DNA of 64,000 nt from Vitrella brassicaformis (taxonomy: Eukaryota; Sar; Vitrellaceae). Below the pieces are notes generated by a model. That model saw only the letters and a list, made by a program, of their open reading frames with translations, was not told where the DNA came from and did no database searches. Positions 50,749 to 62,168 of this stretch are shown here, in pieces (the first letter of the stretch is position 1; every line of letters begins with the position of its first letter). The translations under genes were made by a program, and so were the position numbers. The stretch lies in the NCBI GenBank assembly GCA_001179505.1, contig CDMY01000340.1, positions 49,259 through 113,258 on the forward strand. The letters run 5' to 3'.

Positions 50749-51260
50749 TGGTGCCGTACGAGGGACTGATACAGTTGTGCTGTGGGGTAAGACCTGGTGG
50801 CAACAAAGGAGAGGCGAAAGGTTGTGTGCAATGGGATGTTGCCATCGTTGAGCCGCTGATGGTTCGAAGACAGCAGGGGAGAGCTGGCTACCGTCTTTTC
50901 TCGTCAAATCTCATGGAAACAATCTCTGGAGAGCTCTTTCCGATTTCCTCGAAACCCTACTCTGACCCGGAACCCTGAAGGGATTTACCAGCACAACCGG
51001 CACGCCCTGCAGTTGTACGCTCTAGCTGTCCCCTGCCGTCGAATCGCCTGTGGCGATGACTGGCACAACTTCACTCATTCACACAAACACACACATGCAG
51101 CAAAGGGCACAGAATATGCAGATAGATGCCTATACACCTACCTGGTTGTGTCATGCACAAAACCGGCATGCACCACGCAGATCTACCTAGCCGCTTGCAA
51201 AGACGAAGCGCTTTCTCTCACACACCCAACCAACCAACCAACCAACCCACACAAACGGCC
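50749..51260. promoter_or_regulatory. Upstream region of the Cys-rich gene
   Basis: 512 bp between two minus-strand genes. It carries GAAACCCT (50951-50958) and GGAACCCTGAAGGG (50969-50982), about 200 bp upstream of the start codon. The remainder is non-repetitive or CA-rich with no coding signal. Confidence 0.35.
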
Positions 51261-51448
51261 TCAGTCGACATTTTCTCCCGGTGACGGCTCCAAACCGGCA
51301 GCATCCGCCGTGCCAGATGGCTGCGCCTCTGACGCCTCCTGCCGCTCGTCGTCGTCCTCGAGGTCAGGCATCTCGTCCTCATCATCTGCACAGATGAACC
51401 AACCACACCCAAACTCGCAACACACAAACCCCCAGGCCGTCCCTCCCG

Positions 51449-51483
<35 letters not shown>

Positions 51484-54400
51484 GTCGTCATCGCCATCGC
51501 CATCATCGTTTTCGCCCTCTCCTTCATCATTGCGCGGCTGGCCGGCCATGAGACGCAGCAGCTGCAGCAGCTCCTGCGGCGCGACCTGCAGGGGGGCGAA
51601 GTGGCGGTCGAAGCGCATCTGACGGGCGGGCAGGGGGTCCCGCGAGAAGCGCGACGGGAAGGGGGCCGTGACGTCCGGGGCGTTGACGGGCAGGATCTCC
51701 TCCTCTGTGACGCTGTCGATGACACTCAGCACGTGCACGTCCGAGAATGTGCCCCCGGTGGGCGACCAACCTGGGACAAAGAATAGAACACACGCACGCG
51801 AGTGTGTATCCGTCGGGGCTGCTCTCTATTCTATGCGTTGCATGGTGTGTGGACTTACCTCCGTATGTGACCATATTGTGGCCAGTCCAGACGGAGGCGT
51901 GGAAGCTGCGAGGCCGCGGCTTGTACACGGTGACATGGGCCGCCCCCGCAAAGCCGTCACGTGGCCCGTCCGGTGCCCCTGATCAAAGTGAACAAATGCA
52001 CACCCATCCATCCATCCAGAGAACAGCACAGTGTCTCCAGGCCCAGGGGTGCATACTTGCGTCGCTCCATCCGCCCTCACTGTCGATCTCCTCGTAGGCG
52101 TCATCGTCTGCACCCACCCATTCATCCATCCATCCATCCATCCATGGGAGCCATCAGACACAGTCTGTAGACGGCCAGCTTACCGTCGCCGTCTTCATCG
52201 ATGTCGTCGTCCTCACTCTCGTGGACTGGTGCAACCCATTCCTCCTCATCAGAGTCTAATGAACCAGATAATCACATAAACACCACACACAAGCATCCAT
52301 CCATCCATCCACCCCGGCCCCACCCTGCACGCACATACATACCGTCCTCGTCATCGTTGCCATGGTCTGAGTCCTGCCTCTGGGCGGTCTGGCCCTTCTT
52401 GGGCAGCGGACGGTCCGTGTCCATGTCGGGAGAGTCGCGGCGGCGCTTCCTGTCCGTCGTGCCGCCATCCCCCCCTCCCTCCCCCTGGCCCTTCTTGTCG
52501 ACCGCAGCACTCACAGCAGCGGCGGCCGATGCAGCCGGTGCACACGCTGCTGGTGGCGGTGGTGGTGCCGCTGCTGCCGCCGCCGCTGCACAGGATGACG
52601 AAGACGCCTCCTCCTTGCGCGACGGCAACTGAATCGCAAACACGGCAGCACGACAATCATCCACCGAAACATGTATGTCTCTCTCCCCCCAACCCACTAC
52701 CTCAGCCTCAGCTGGTGAGGCCGCAGGCGTCTTGCCGTCTTTGCCCTTGACCATGCCGTCGACACGCGCGTTTGTGGCCATGACAGGGACGTACAAACGG
52801 CCCGTTGCCGTGTTGAAGACCACCAGCTCGCGGCACCCGCCGCGATGTCCGCCGAAGAGGATGATCTTCTGGCCTGCCAAGACAGCTGTGTGTGCTCGGC
52901 CGAGGCACCGCTTGTGACTCTCAGGGATCGCTGCCATGCAGACAGAGAAGACAACAAACATATCTTGTGGACAGGACAGTGTGTGTGAGTGGATGTGCGA
53001 TGTGTGCGATGTACCAAAAGTTGGCTGCAGGCCTTTGCTGACCCACGGCAGGTCGTCGAAGGCAATCCAGCTGCACCACACCATGTGTGTGCGTTAATGA
53101 AGAGACAGCAAGCCAAGCATGTCTGTCACACATGGGTCCACGCGTGCAGTACGCGTGTGTCCGCCCGCTCACGTCTTGGTGTGTCCGTCGAAGAGGTGGA
53201 GGTCCTCAAAGTCCTGCCCCATCCTAGGCACATCCCTGCCGTTCGCCCCGCCGATGACAAAGACGTATCTCGACTGCACAAGTGTGGCAGAGTGGCTGTT
53301 GCGGGGCGCGGGAGGCACCCCGCTCACCTCGGCAGCCCCACTGCACACACGACAGACAGACACAGACAACAGTAAAGCTGATATGCGTGTGTGTGTGTGT
53401 GTGTGTGGCCTCCTGCAGACGGCTTACGTGTGCCATTGCCAGGTGGCCACATCGACAATGACCGACGTGTTGACCGGCTGCGAGTTCTCGTTGCCGCCGA
53501 AGATGAAGATGTATCCCTCTCGGTGCTTCTTGGAGCTGAACGGCACGTATGTGGCGGAGTGGAAGGCGCGGCCGGGAACACTGCTCCTGATTGATGACAC
53601 ACAGGCACACGGATGGCAAGATGCTCACGATGGATCCATGGATGGATGGATGGATGGGTGGGTGGGTGGATCGTTCGCACTCACTTGGCCATCCTTCCCC
53701 CACTGGTGGTGGTGGTGGTGCGCTCGGCAGCTTTGCTGCCGCCCAACACCCACGTCAAACAGCTGCTTACACACAGACACACACGATTGTGTGTATACTC
53801 AGGTCATCCATCGTTGCTTGCTTGGTCAGGTCAGGTCAGTTGACTCACCCACCGGTCTTTCGGTTCTGTTTCTCTGCCCTTCCTGCTGTGACCGGAGAGT
53901 CTGGCCGGGACGAAGGCGAGCGAGCGAGCGAAGCTGGTGTCACGACTGGAGCGATACTCTGAGGGAGTCGAGAAGAGCTGCTGGGGTCGGTGCGTGTGTG
54001 TTGAGCGTGGCTACTCACCCTTGACCTCAGAAGCCGCCTCCTGTGTACCCAGACAGACAGACAGACAGACAGACAGGGAGAGATTGCTCTGACCGATCCC
54101 GCTCTCTGCCTGACCCCGTATGGGCGCTGTGCTGTGCTCACATCGTCCTTTGTGTCAGAGGGTTTGTCGTCGGTTTTGCCATCCAGGTAGGCCATCTCGA
54201 GCACACCCCAACCGTCGCTCTCATTCCGGTAACCTTATGTATAACACACATACACACGAACGAGACACCGCACCGCCCCCAGATACACCACACCCATCCA
54301 TCCCATATGTATGTCAGTCACACGAGTACCGACCGCCGGACAGGTAGCCACCGTTCACAAACAATCGATCAGGGGGCTGGGGCGCACCCTGACAGTTTCA

Positions 54401-55997
54401 TTGAGCAGATCAGACACACAGCAGCAGCCATGTGATGTGAGCGATCGACTGTGCGGCCTTCCATGCGATGCCATGCCATGCCGGCAGCATTCGCATGTCT
54501 GTTCTGTGTGAGTGTTTCTTTACACCTACCTTGTTGAGCGGCTTGTTGATGTCGAATACCGGCGTGACGCTCTGGCCGTAGGATGGCGGTGGGGGCGTGT
54601 TGTGTGTGCGGCAGGCCGACCAGCTGTACTCGCCCGTCGACAGCAGGGAGGGCAGCGGCAAACTGAGAGAGCGACACACAATACGCTACGCTCCCATCGC
54701 TGGCTGCGTTTCGGTCATTCTGCGTCTGTCCGTATTGGTAAGGTACCTACCGCCAAAGGTCGTTGCATGGGCCCCCAGATGAAGACCAGCCTCCTACCCA
54801 TACACACAGAACAGACACGTGTCCTTGACCGTCTCCCTCCCTCCCTCCCTCCCTCTCTATGGCTGTCACAGCTGTCACACCCACGGTACCTACCGTATGC
54901 GTAGAGGTATTCCGCCCTGCTCTCGATCCATATCTTGGGGCACTCCCTCTCCATGTCCATCGCCTGATCCTGCCCCATATCTTCAGTGTACTTGGCCATG
55001 CCCCACACCAGACCGCCATGCTGCCGGCTCTCCGTCAGGTCACACAACTCCTGCAATTTTAAGGACAGAATGGGTAAGCAGCTTGTATGGCCTGCCTATG
55101 TATGTGTCGCACCGCAGCTCTCCTATACGCCTCACGGTACTGCCATTCGGTGACGGCGTCACCGTCACCGTCACCGCCAGCCTCACCTTGGCCCTCCCCG
55201 CCACCTGAACGAGCAGTCATTCACATGGATGCGCGTGTGTGGGTGTGCATGGTCGACCTAGTGCTCCATCCCATCCACTCACACACCTGCCCCTGCTGCG
55301 GGCGATGATGCACTGCCACTGGCAGAGGCAGCAGCTGCAGCCGCTGCCGCCGCCGCCACCGGCACACTTGGTGCCGGCGTGGGGTGGAAGTGGCCATTCC
55401 CGGCCACCGTGCGCACAGGCAAATGGCTGAAGGTGTCCTGATACTGCATGCGGCCGGCCAGTAGGGCAGCACCAAGGCAGCCAGGCAGGTAGGCAGGCAA
55501 AGATAGAGCGACAAACAGACAGACAGACATACCTTAATTACGTGTCTTCATGTAGACGCGTACGTGTGTGTGTGTGCGCATGTGGGTGGGCATTAATGTG
55601 TGTCAGTCAAGCTGCATGGCTTACGCGCAGCCTCCAGAGTGGCGCTGATGTGTCGGGATCAGCGAGAGCAGCCCACCGAGCGTTGACTGCACACACACCC
55701 AGGCACACCACACCGTTCGTTCGCTCTATTGCTTGCCTGTCTGCCCGCCGCCCACTCCATCCAGGGATGTGCCTAGCTAGCTACCTGCAGCGGGTCCCGC
55801 AGCGATTTCTTCGCCTGCATGGCACACAGACAGACGCATACACACAGAGCGGTGCACGCGGTGCATCAGTTCCTGAGGTGCATTGATTGATTCCACGTGA
55901 GAGCCGAGCCGCCAGCCTTGCCTGAGATGAACTCCCAGATATGGTAGAGGAGGGTGTCGTCCAGATCTCCCTCACTCACACGCACTGGTGCAGACAT
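51261..55997 (-). CDS. F-box and kelch-repeat protein with acidic C-terminus
   Basis: A multi-exon minus-strand gene with start ATG at 55995-55997 and TGA at 51261-51263. The first three exons (55922-55997, 55785-55814, 55625-55686) join to an F-box-like sequence: LDDTLLYHIWEFISG, then VNARWAALADPDTSAPLWRLR. After an Ala-rich linker come kelch-type motifs. These are GRAFHSATYVPF with GYIFIFGGNENSQP, PRNSHSATLVQSRYVFVIGGANG, and GRAHTAVLAGQKIILFGGHRGG. PRSFHASVWTGHNMVTYGG is a fourth. The GG and R-x-x-HS/HT pattern defines beta-propeller blades. F-box proteins link substrates to SCF ubiquitin ligases, and kelch propellers bind the substrate. A Lys/Arg-rich stretch (TDRKRRRDSPD) could be a nuclear signal. 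Long Asp/Glu runs follow. Intron 1 uses a GC donor. Some middle exon borders (53900-54220) are uncertain. Confidence 0.82.
51451..51480. repeat. (CT)n dinucleotide repeat
   Basis: About fourteen CT units within an intron or exon border near the 3' end of the F-box/kelch gene. If exonic, it reads as Glu/Arg repeats on the minus strand. Confidence 0.85.
54046..54075. repeat. (CAGA)n microsatellite
   Basis: Seven CAGA units in an intron of the F-box/kelch gene; on the gene's own strand this reads (TCTG)n. Confidence 0.9.
55815..55921 (-). other. GC-AG intron within the F-box coding region
   Basis: Exon 1 ends TTCATCTCAG and the intron begins GCAAGG and ends CATGCAG. Only this donor joins the two halves of the F-box motif in frame (phase 1). 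It is the second GC-AG intron in the window with the same AG|GCAAGG donor. Confidence 0.65.
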
Positions 55998-56777
55998 CTC
56001 TCGTCGACAGGGATTAATTGCCAGCAAACCCGAGAAAGATCTGCTGCTCGATCCGGGCCTCCGGAGGAGACGGGCGATGATCAATTCAGAGGCGCTCGCA
56101 GTCCCGCGAGTGCACAGCTGATGCACTAATGCAGTTTCATCCACAACACTTCCCTGACCACACACATGATTAACAGATCTGAGTCCACGTCATCGATTAA
56201 TCAAAAATGACGCCTTGATGCATGTGCATGGCCACATGCACAGATACGTACACACGAAATACAGCCAGGCAGGCCATCTGTCGTTTGGACGGCGGACACA
56301 CAACGGACGGGTACTTACGCAGGCATCATATCAGCCACCCAACCACAACCATGCTCTCTCTGCCGTCTGGGTACTATGTCACTCGCACCTGAACGCCAGC
56401 AGCCCCACCGCGACCCACGGCCTGACATGGCTGTCGGTCAGGGGGAGGCCGTCGACGGCGATGCACCCAGTGACACCAGCACAGGAAGACAGACAGCACT
56501 GACGGGCCAAGGCCGGCGAAAATCATACGATCCATTAGGTGCGATGAGCGCATTGCCGCGCTACACATTAAGGTGGGTAGAATAGACAAGAATGAATCTG
56601 TGGAAAGAAAGTAAGAACACATCGGTCTCGCGCTCGCTTGACAAACCATTGACTGACAGCGATCAACAGACTGCCTGCCTGCCTGCCTGTTCTCTTGCTG
56701 TTTGCACGTAGCTATGTTACAGCCACCCAACACACACACACACACACCAACCTGTGTCTGTCTGTCTATGTATCTGG
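55998..56777. other. Intergenic region upstream of the F-box gene
   Basis: 780 bp between two minus-strand genes. It holds the F-box gene's promoter side and the HACD gene's 3' flank. There are scattered CA runs and one (GCCT)n tract; no gene is supported. Confidence 0.5.
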
Positions 56778-57458
56778 CTACTCCCCCTTGCTGCTCCTGT
56801 CCCTGTCTTTGGTACTTGCGAGGTACTTCTTCCTCTGTGTGAGCATGTGCGAGAACAGAATGACCGTGCCCGGCACATAGGTCAGCAGCATCGCCACATA
56901 GGCCAGCCACAGGTCGATGGTGAAGTTGAAGCGGTTGGGCATCGGCTCGGGGAAGGTCCGGAACTCCTCGTGCGCACTCATATAAAAGAGGGCATGGACG
57001 ATGGATCCCAACTCCCCGGCAATGCCTGAAGGGTAGAGCACCAAGAACCCCGAGTACCTCAGCCACAGCATGGCCTTTGGGGCCCAGCCATAGAGATTGA
57101 GGGCGTAGAACGGGTAGCGAATCAGCTCGGCGAGGGTCCACATGGCGATGGTGTGGAGGGTGACCCAGTAGGTGTGGGTGGAGGGGATGAACTGGTAGAT
57201 GATCCACACTATGTGCAGCCGCGAGAGCACCTGCGCCAGAGTGGTCATGACGGGCGACTTGACCAGCTGAAAGAGGGCGTGCACCACCTCCAGGACGGCG
57301 GCCGTCTGGGCTATCTTCAGAGGCACCTCCGCCATCCCCCAGAAGAGATCAATCCTCGACCAGCCGTTCTGCGCGAGATGCATGGCGCACACGACACCCA
57401 CCCACAGCCACGCCGCAGCCACCGCCATGTTGTAAGCGAACAGGTACGCCTTCATCAT
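56778..57458 (-). CDS. HACD: Very-long-chain 3-hydroxyacyl-CoA dehydratase
   Basis: A single exon of 226 aa from MMKAYLFAYN; no intron is needed. This is the PHS1/PTPLA family of ER enzymes that dehydrate 3-hydroxyacyl-CoA in fatty-acid elongation. About six hydrophobic segments are present (for example AVAAAWLWVGVVCAMHL and FTIDLWLAYVAMLLTYVPG). The conserved core reads IRYPFYAL, WLRYSGFLVLYPSGIAGE. Tyr in YPSG and Glu seven residues later match the catalytic Tyr/Glu pair of the family. The C-terminus KKYLASTKDRDRSSKGE is charged and could carry a Lys-based ER-retrieval signal, though it is not a strict KKxx. The frame is open further upstream, but the MM start fits the family. It is head to head with SPRTN. 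Confidence 0.93.
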   Translation of the reverse strand: MMKAYLFAYNMAVAAAWLWVGVVCAMHLAQNGWSRIDLFWGMAEVPLKIAQTAAVLEVVHALFQLVKSPVMTTLAQVLSRLHIVWIIYQFIPSTHTYWVTLHTIAMWTLAELIRYPFYALNLYGWAPKAMLWLRYSGFLVLYPSGIAGELGSIVHALFYMSAHEEFRTFPEPMPNRFNFTIDLWLAYVAMLLTYVPGTVILFSHMLTQRKKYLASTKDRDRSSKGE

Positions 57459-57639
57459 GCTGACTGAGTTTTGTCCAACTTGCGACTCAGATCTGTTAGT
57501 CCAGGTGAGGTGACGGTGAACTTGACAGCCAGGGCACGAAGAGACCGCGTTAACGGGGAGAAAGAAGGGCCGATCGGGATCTGCGAGCTTAATGATGGGA
57601 GGAAGACAGGGGGAGAAATACACAGTCGTGTAGCTACCG
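57459..57639. promoter_or_regulatory. Divergent promoter region between HACD and SPRTN
   Basis: 181 bp between head-to-head start codons. No TATA-like element is visible, and repeats are few. Confidence 0.4.
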
Positions 57640-59705
57640 ATGGCAGACGCTGCCGTTGATTTGACAGGGGACGGCATCGACTATGACGAGGAGTTGGCAT
57701 TAGCTCTTGCCTTGGCCGAGCAGGATGAGCTCGAGAGGGAGGCCAAGGAGCAGCCGGAGGCCGAGCCGCCCTCTTCTGCGGCGCTGCTGCCTTTGGGGAC
57801 AGATGAGGTGTTCCCTGACCTCCATGGTCTGTTCCTCCGATACAACCAGGAGTTCTTCTCGGGCCTGCTGCTGGCGTGTGAGGTGCGCTGGTCAACCAAG
57901 ATGACTCTTTGCGCTGGGCTGTGCGTGTACCAGGTCAGTCAGCAACGGACGAGGGATGGATGAGAAGCAACACAACTGGTGGTGCACGTCGGCCCCGTGG
58001 TGTGCTGTGCCGTGGTGTGGTGTGCTGTGCTGTGTGTCAGAATGCGTCAGGGTATTGCTCGATTCGTCTGTCAGAGCCTCTGCTCAAGTATCGCTCCGTC
58101 AAGGAATACAAGGTAGGTGACCACCCCGCCGCAGCACCGTGGCGGCACTCTCTTGTGACAAACCGATTCTGTCTGTCTGTCTGTCTGGGTGCAGGAGACT
58201 CTACTTCATGAGATGATCCACGCGTATCTCTTCGTCACGGCAAACAACAGAGACCACAACGCACACGGACCGGTCGGTACGGTTTGCTCGTGATCAGACA
58301 GACCAGGCTGACGACTGCATTGCATGGTGGGTCTGTTCTGTCCTTGGTCGTGTGTGTGTGTGTGTGTGTATGGGGGCAGAGTTTCCACGAGCATATGTAC
58401 CGCATCAATGCACTCACTGGTCGGCCGGTGGTTGCGGCTGGAAGGATGGGGGAAGAAAGAGCGATGGATGCGATGCCGCCACAGTGCATCACTGAGTGAT
58501 GTGACTGTGTGTGTTGTGTGATGTCTGCCTTATCTCACTTGCACACAGGGTTCAACATATCGGTGTACCACAACTTCAGGGACGAGGTCAATCACTACCG
58601 CAAACACGTGTGGCGCTGCAACGGGCCCTGCAGACACAAGCCGCCATTCTACGGATGGGTCAAACGCGCCATGAACAGGTAGGTAGGCGGGCGGGTGGGG
58701 GCGGTACTCAGTCAGTCACACCGAGTGTGGTGTTGCCATGCCATATGTGCGTGTGTGTGTGCGTGCCATGCAGGCCGCCTCAGAAGGCGGACCGGTGGTG
58801 GGCGCAGCACCAGGCCACGTGTGGCGGGACCTTCGAGAAGGTCAGCGAGCCGGAGAAGCCGCCAAAAAAGGCAACTGCCGGTGGCAACGGTGAGTGAGGG
58901 AGGGAGGGAGTCAGGGAGTGAGCAACTGAGACAGCGGCGGGGAACCAACCAACCACAAGACACCACACCCACTGATCCATCCTATTTCTGACCAACCGAC
59001 CGGTGTTGTGCCTACACTGCACTCTCCTGACTGTTGTGCAGGCAAGAAGAAGCCGATAGCGGGGCTGCAGGAGATCGACAAGTATCTCAAGAAGGTGCAG
59101 GAGCGGAAGAGCCAGGGCCAAGACCAGGGCCAGCCCCCTTCCTCACCCTCCCCCGACCAGCCCCCTCCCGACGCACCCAAGAAGCGCAAGGCGCCACCCC
59201 CTGCCGCCCCCAAACCCGCTGACGTCGACAGCGATGACATCCAGATCGTCCTGCCCTCGCCATCGAAGAAGGGCGGCCCCAATGCAGTCGGCAACAAGGA
59301 CCGTGGTGGGCGGCAGGGCACCCTCGACGCTTTCGTGAAGCGCAGCAAGAGGGAGGAGGACAAACCGCCACCGGCAGCAGCAGCACCTGCTGGTGCTGCT
59401 GCAGTGGTGGACCTGACGGACGACTCGGAGTCGCCTGCGCGTGGGGGTGAAGGTGGGAGTGGGGTTGGGTGGAAGGATGAGAGTGGGGCTGGCGAGGGTG
59501 GCGGAGGGGAGGAGGGGTGCTGCCCGGTCTGTGGGGAGAAGGTGCCTAGCGACCAGCTGAAGCCGCACATCCAGTGGTAATCGGAGAGCACCCGTTTCAG
59601 GTCGCACGGAGATGAGTTGGTTGTGTGTTGTGTGTGAGTTTTATGTTCAGTTGTATCAGGGACCCTGCCCGGCGCAAGCGAGAGGACCTGGCGCCCGCAG
59701 AGTGA
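57640..59705 (+). CDS. SPRTN: SprT-like DNA-protein crosslink protease (Spartan)
   Basis: Eight exons (57640-57933, 58041-58112, 58195-58272, 58380-58419, 58549-58678, 58774-58889, 59042-59576, 59651-59705) sum to 1,320 nt, 439 aa. SPRTN is a nuclear metalloprotease that cleaves proteins crosslinked to DNA during replication. The SprT domain shows LFLRYNQEFFSG, a zinc-binding HEMIHA, a third His in the NAHGPSFHEHM region, and a Cys-rich part (WRCNGPC ... CGGTF) that acts as a second zinc site. A basic linker includes KKRKAPP. The motif QGTLDAFV resembles a PIP/PCNA box (Q-x2-L-x2-F). A SIM-like VVDLTDD follows. The protein ends with a UBZ4 finger, CPVCGEKVPSDQLKPHIQCC. The last splice supplies the fourth zinc ligand: without it the frame stops at HIQW. 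The N-terminus has a UIM-like acidic helix (YDEELALALALAEQDE). Confidence 0.95.
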
Positions 59706-59999
59706 CCTGACTGACCACGGACGGCTGCAATCAATGCGTCCAGTAGTGAGTGCCGTCTGAGTGTGCGTGGCTGTGCCTGCCGTGTTTTCGCGCGTGACTG
59801 ACTGACTGAGTGAGCGGACTTTGCCTGTGTTTGTAGCATAGCAGACAGACAGACGCTATACATATCTGTGTGTACATAAAGCAGTTTTGCGTCGCCGCCC
59901 TCCTCTCCTCGAGGAAATTTACATTCCCTGGAAACTGGAGGAGGGGCTTGGTCGGCTTGAAATAGGCGGAGTATTTGCCTTCCCCGAGGCCTTCACACA
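59706..59999. other. Short intergenic region between SPRTN and Myb-like gene
   Basis: 294 bp between same-strand genes, holding the SPRTN 3' flank and the Myb upstream region. It includes one ACAGAC tract and GAGGAAATTTACATTCCC. No further element was recognised. Confidence 0.5.
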
Positions 60000-62168
60000 A
60001 TGGATACTGGCCGTCATGACGTCAAGGAAGGCTGTGGGTCGGTGACGGCATCGCGCGCCTCTCGACACGACGCCTCTCGACAGGAGGCAACCAACACCGC
60101 ACACACGAGAGGCTCACACGAGGCTGACAGGGAGGCCGACAGGGAGCCTGACGGGGGAAGCGGCATGGAGAAGCACTCAGGTACCTACCTCACAGTGTCA
60201 CGACTCACGAGTGCGGGCAAAGGCGGACGAGAGGACGCAATGCCATGTGCCATATATATGCCATACCGTCGTCCTGACTGCTGTGCTGCTCGGTCAGGCG
60301 AGGAGGAAGGAGTTGACGACGCCAGTGGCGAGGAGGAGGAGGAGCTCCCCAAACCCAGCGGCGTCTCGCAGGGCTTCTTCCCCCCCTTGGCACCGCTGGC
60401 AGCCTCCTCGCACCTGCTGGCCTCCCTGCTGACTCGCCAGTCGCTCGTGGTGCCTCCCCTGGCCCCTCCCCTGAGCATGAGCATGGGTGCGAGTGACCAC
60501 AGTCCCTCCGCACGGCTGCACCGTCTGGTCCGCAAGCGGCGTCAGGACGAGATGGAGGGCGGCGAGGGCGATGAGGAGGAGGAGGGCAGGGAGGTGGTGC
60601 AGCACCCCTTCGCACGGCAGAGGCTGAATAAGTGGAAGTTCCAGGCTGTCAAGGTCCGTTCGTTGCAGACAGACAGACGCAATCAGGCGGCCGCGGGAGG
60701 GAGTGGTCATGTATGTGTTGTGTTCTCGGTGTGTGTGTGTGCGTCCATCAATCAGACGGCGTCAGTGTCGCCTAGTTCTTGGCGAGAGGAGGAGGACGAC
60801 ATGCTCTTCGAGCTCGTCCAAATCTACCGGCCGCAGCAGAACAGAGAGTAAGCAACGCCTCAGGCACACCTCAGGCACCACACACGAACGACTTGACGGC
60901 TTTGCGTGGCATGGCGTGGCATGGCGTGGCATGGCGTGGCATGGCGCGGCATGGTGTGGTGTGTTTGATGCAGCTGGGTTGACATTGCGTTGAAGCTATC
61001 GAAGAGTCCCGTGTCCACCGGACGCACTGGTGTGGACGCCCACCACACACACACACACACACACGCCCTCACACGCGCACGGGCCTAGTCACTCACTCGC
61101 TCTTACTTCTTGTGTTTGTTGTGTGTCAGGCGAGCAGTGCCGTCTTCGCTGGACTCGCTGCCTAGACCCGGAGATCAACCGGTCGGTACCTACACACATG
61201 ACACCATTCCATTCCATACACACACCCCACCCCGCACCAGCCACACACGTCCACACATGGTGTTGTGTGGTGGGGGGTTACAGTGGTGCGTGGACCGAGG
61301 AGGAGGACCGCATCATCTTGTTGAAGCACAAGGAGGTCGGCAACAGATGGGCCAAAATCGCTATCGAGCTGCCCGGTGAGCCACTGGCCCACCAAGAGCA
61401 CCACTGAGCAACTGTGTTGCATTCCGTGGCTTTGTCCGTATGTCTGATCAGGCCGTTACGATCTGCAGGTCAAGAGTCGCTTCGAGCACCTCGCCCAGAC
61501 CATGACCGACGCCGAGAGGAGCGCCGCTGTTGCGAACAGCCCAGACACTGGCGAGAACCGACACTCAGGTACACCACCACACGATGCTGACAAGGCAAGG
61601 CACCTACATTCCCTCTGGCCATGCGTCCGTCTCCCCTTCCCCTCAGTGCCCCCTTCGGTCACTGTGCGGCGTCCCCCGACAAACGCCAACGCATGGTTGT
61701 CCTTCTCCGAGTCGCTCGACCAATGGCGGTCCCAGCTGGCTGTCAAGGACAGCGGGGACAACAAACAGCAGCAGCGGCAGCAGCGGCAGCAGCAGCAGCA
61801 GCAGATGTCGGTGCATGACCTGTTCAACATCAATAGCATCAACAAGCAGCTGCAGCAGCAGCAGCAGCAGCAGCAGGCAGCGCCAAAGCTGAGGCCGCCC
61901 AAGGGCAAGGGCAAGAGCCTCCTCCCGCGGCCACCCAGGGCCGACGAGGGGTTCTTACTGGGCGGCGGCGGCCAGCAGACCACAGGCATGTGTGAACAAG
62001 TCAGGTACGTCTTGATGGAGGGGTGGGTCGTTAGGCGGGTCGTTGGGTGGGTGGGCAAACACTGCACGCTTTGTTGTCTGTGTGTGGTTGTGTGATGTGA
62101 TGAACAGCATGCGGATCTTGCAGGAGTTGTTGGCGGGAAATGGCACCGGCACACGCAGCAGCACTTGA
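60000..62168 (+). CDS. Two-repeat Myb-like DNA-binding protein with poly-Gln tracts
   Basis: Nine exons (60000-60180, 60298-60653, 60756-60847, 60974-61029, 61130-61181, 61284-61375, 61452-61568, 61647-62004, 62108-62168) sum to 1,365 nt, 454 aa. Myb repeat 1 is WREEEDDMLFELVQIY ... WVDIALKLSKS ... GEQCRLRWTRCL, with an insertion SPVSTGRTG before helix 3. Repeat 2 is GAWTEEEDRIILLKHKEVG, RWAKIAIELPGR, VKSRFEHL, in which the recognition helix reads DLQVKSRF. The pattern of spaced Trp and the WTEEED start define a nuclear Myb/SANT regulator. The C-terminal part carries two poly-Gln runs (61766-61804 and 61849-61877) and a basic KGKGKSLLPRPPR. The N-terminus is rich in Arg/Glu/Asp. Targets are unknown. 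Confidence 0.88.
60905..60957. repeat. (CATGGCGTGG)n minisatellite in Myb intron
   Basis: Four to five tandem 10-bp units in the intron before exon 4. Confidence 0.85.
61766..61877 (+). repeat. CAG-rich poly-glutamine coding repeats
   Basis: Two CAG-dominated runs separated by MSVHDLFNINSINK inside exon 8 of the Myb-like gene. They are prone to length change. Confidence 0.85.

Noticed and set aside
59571-59580. SPRTN stop at 59578 (ending HIQW)
   Set aside because: This would leave the UBZ finger without its fourth zinc ligand; the GT donor at 59577 and acceptor at 59650 restore HIQCC and keep the total length a multiple of three.
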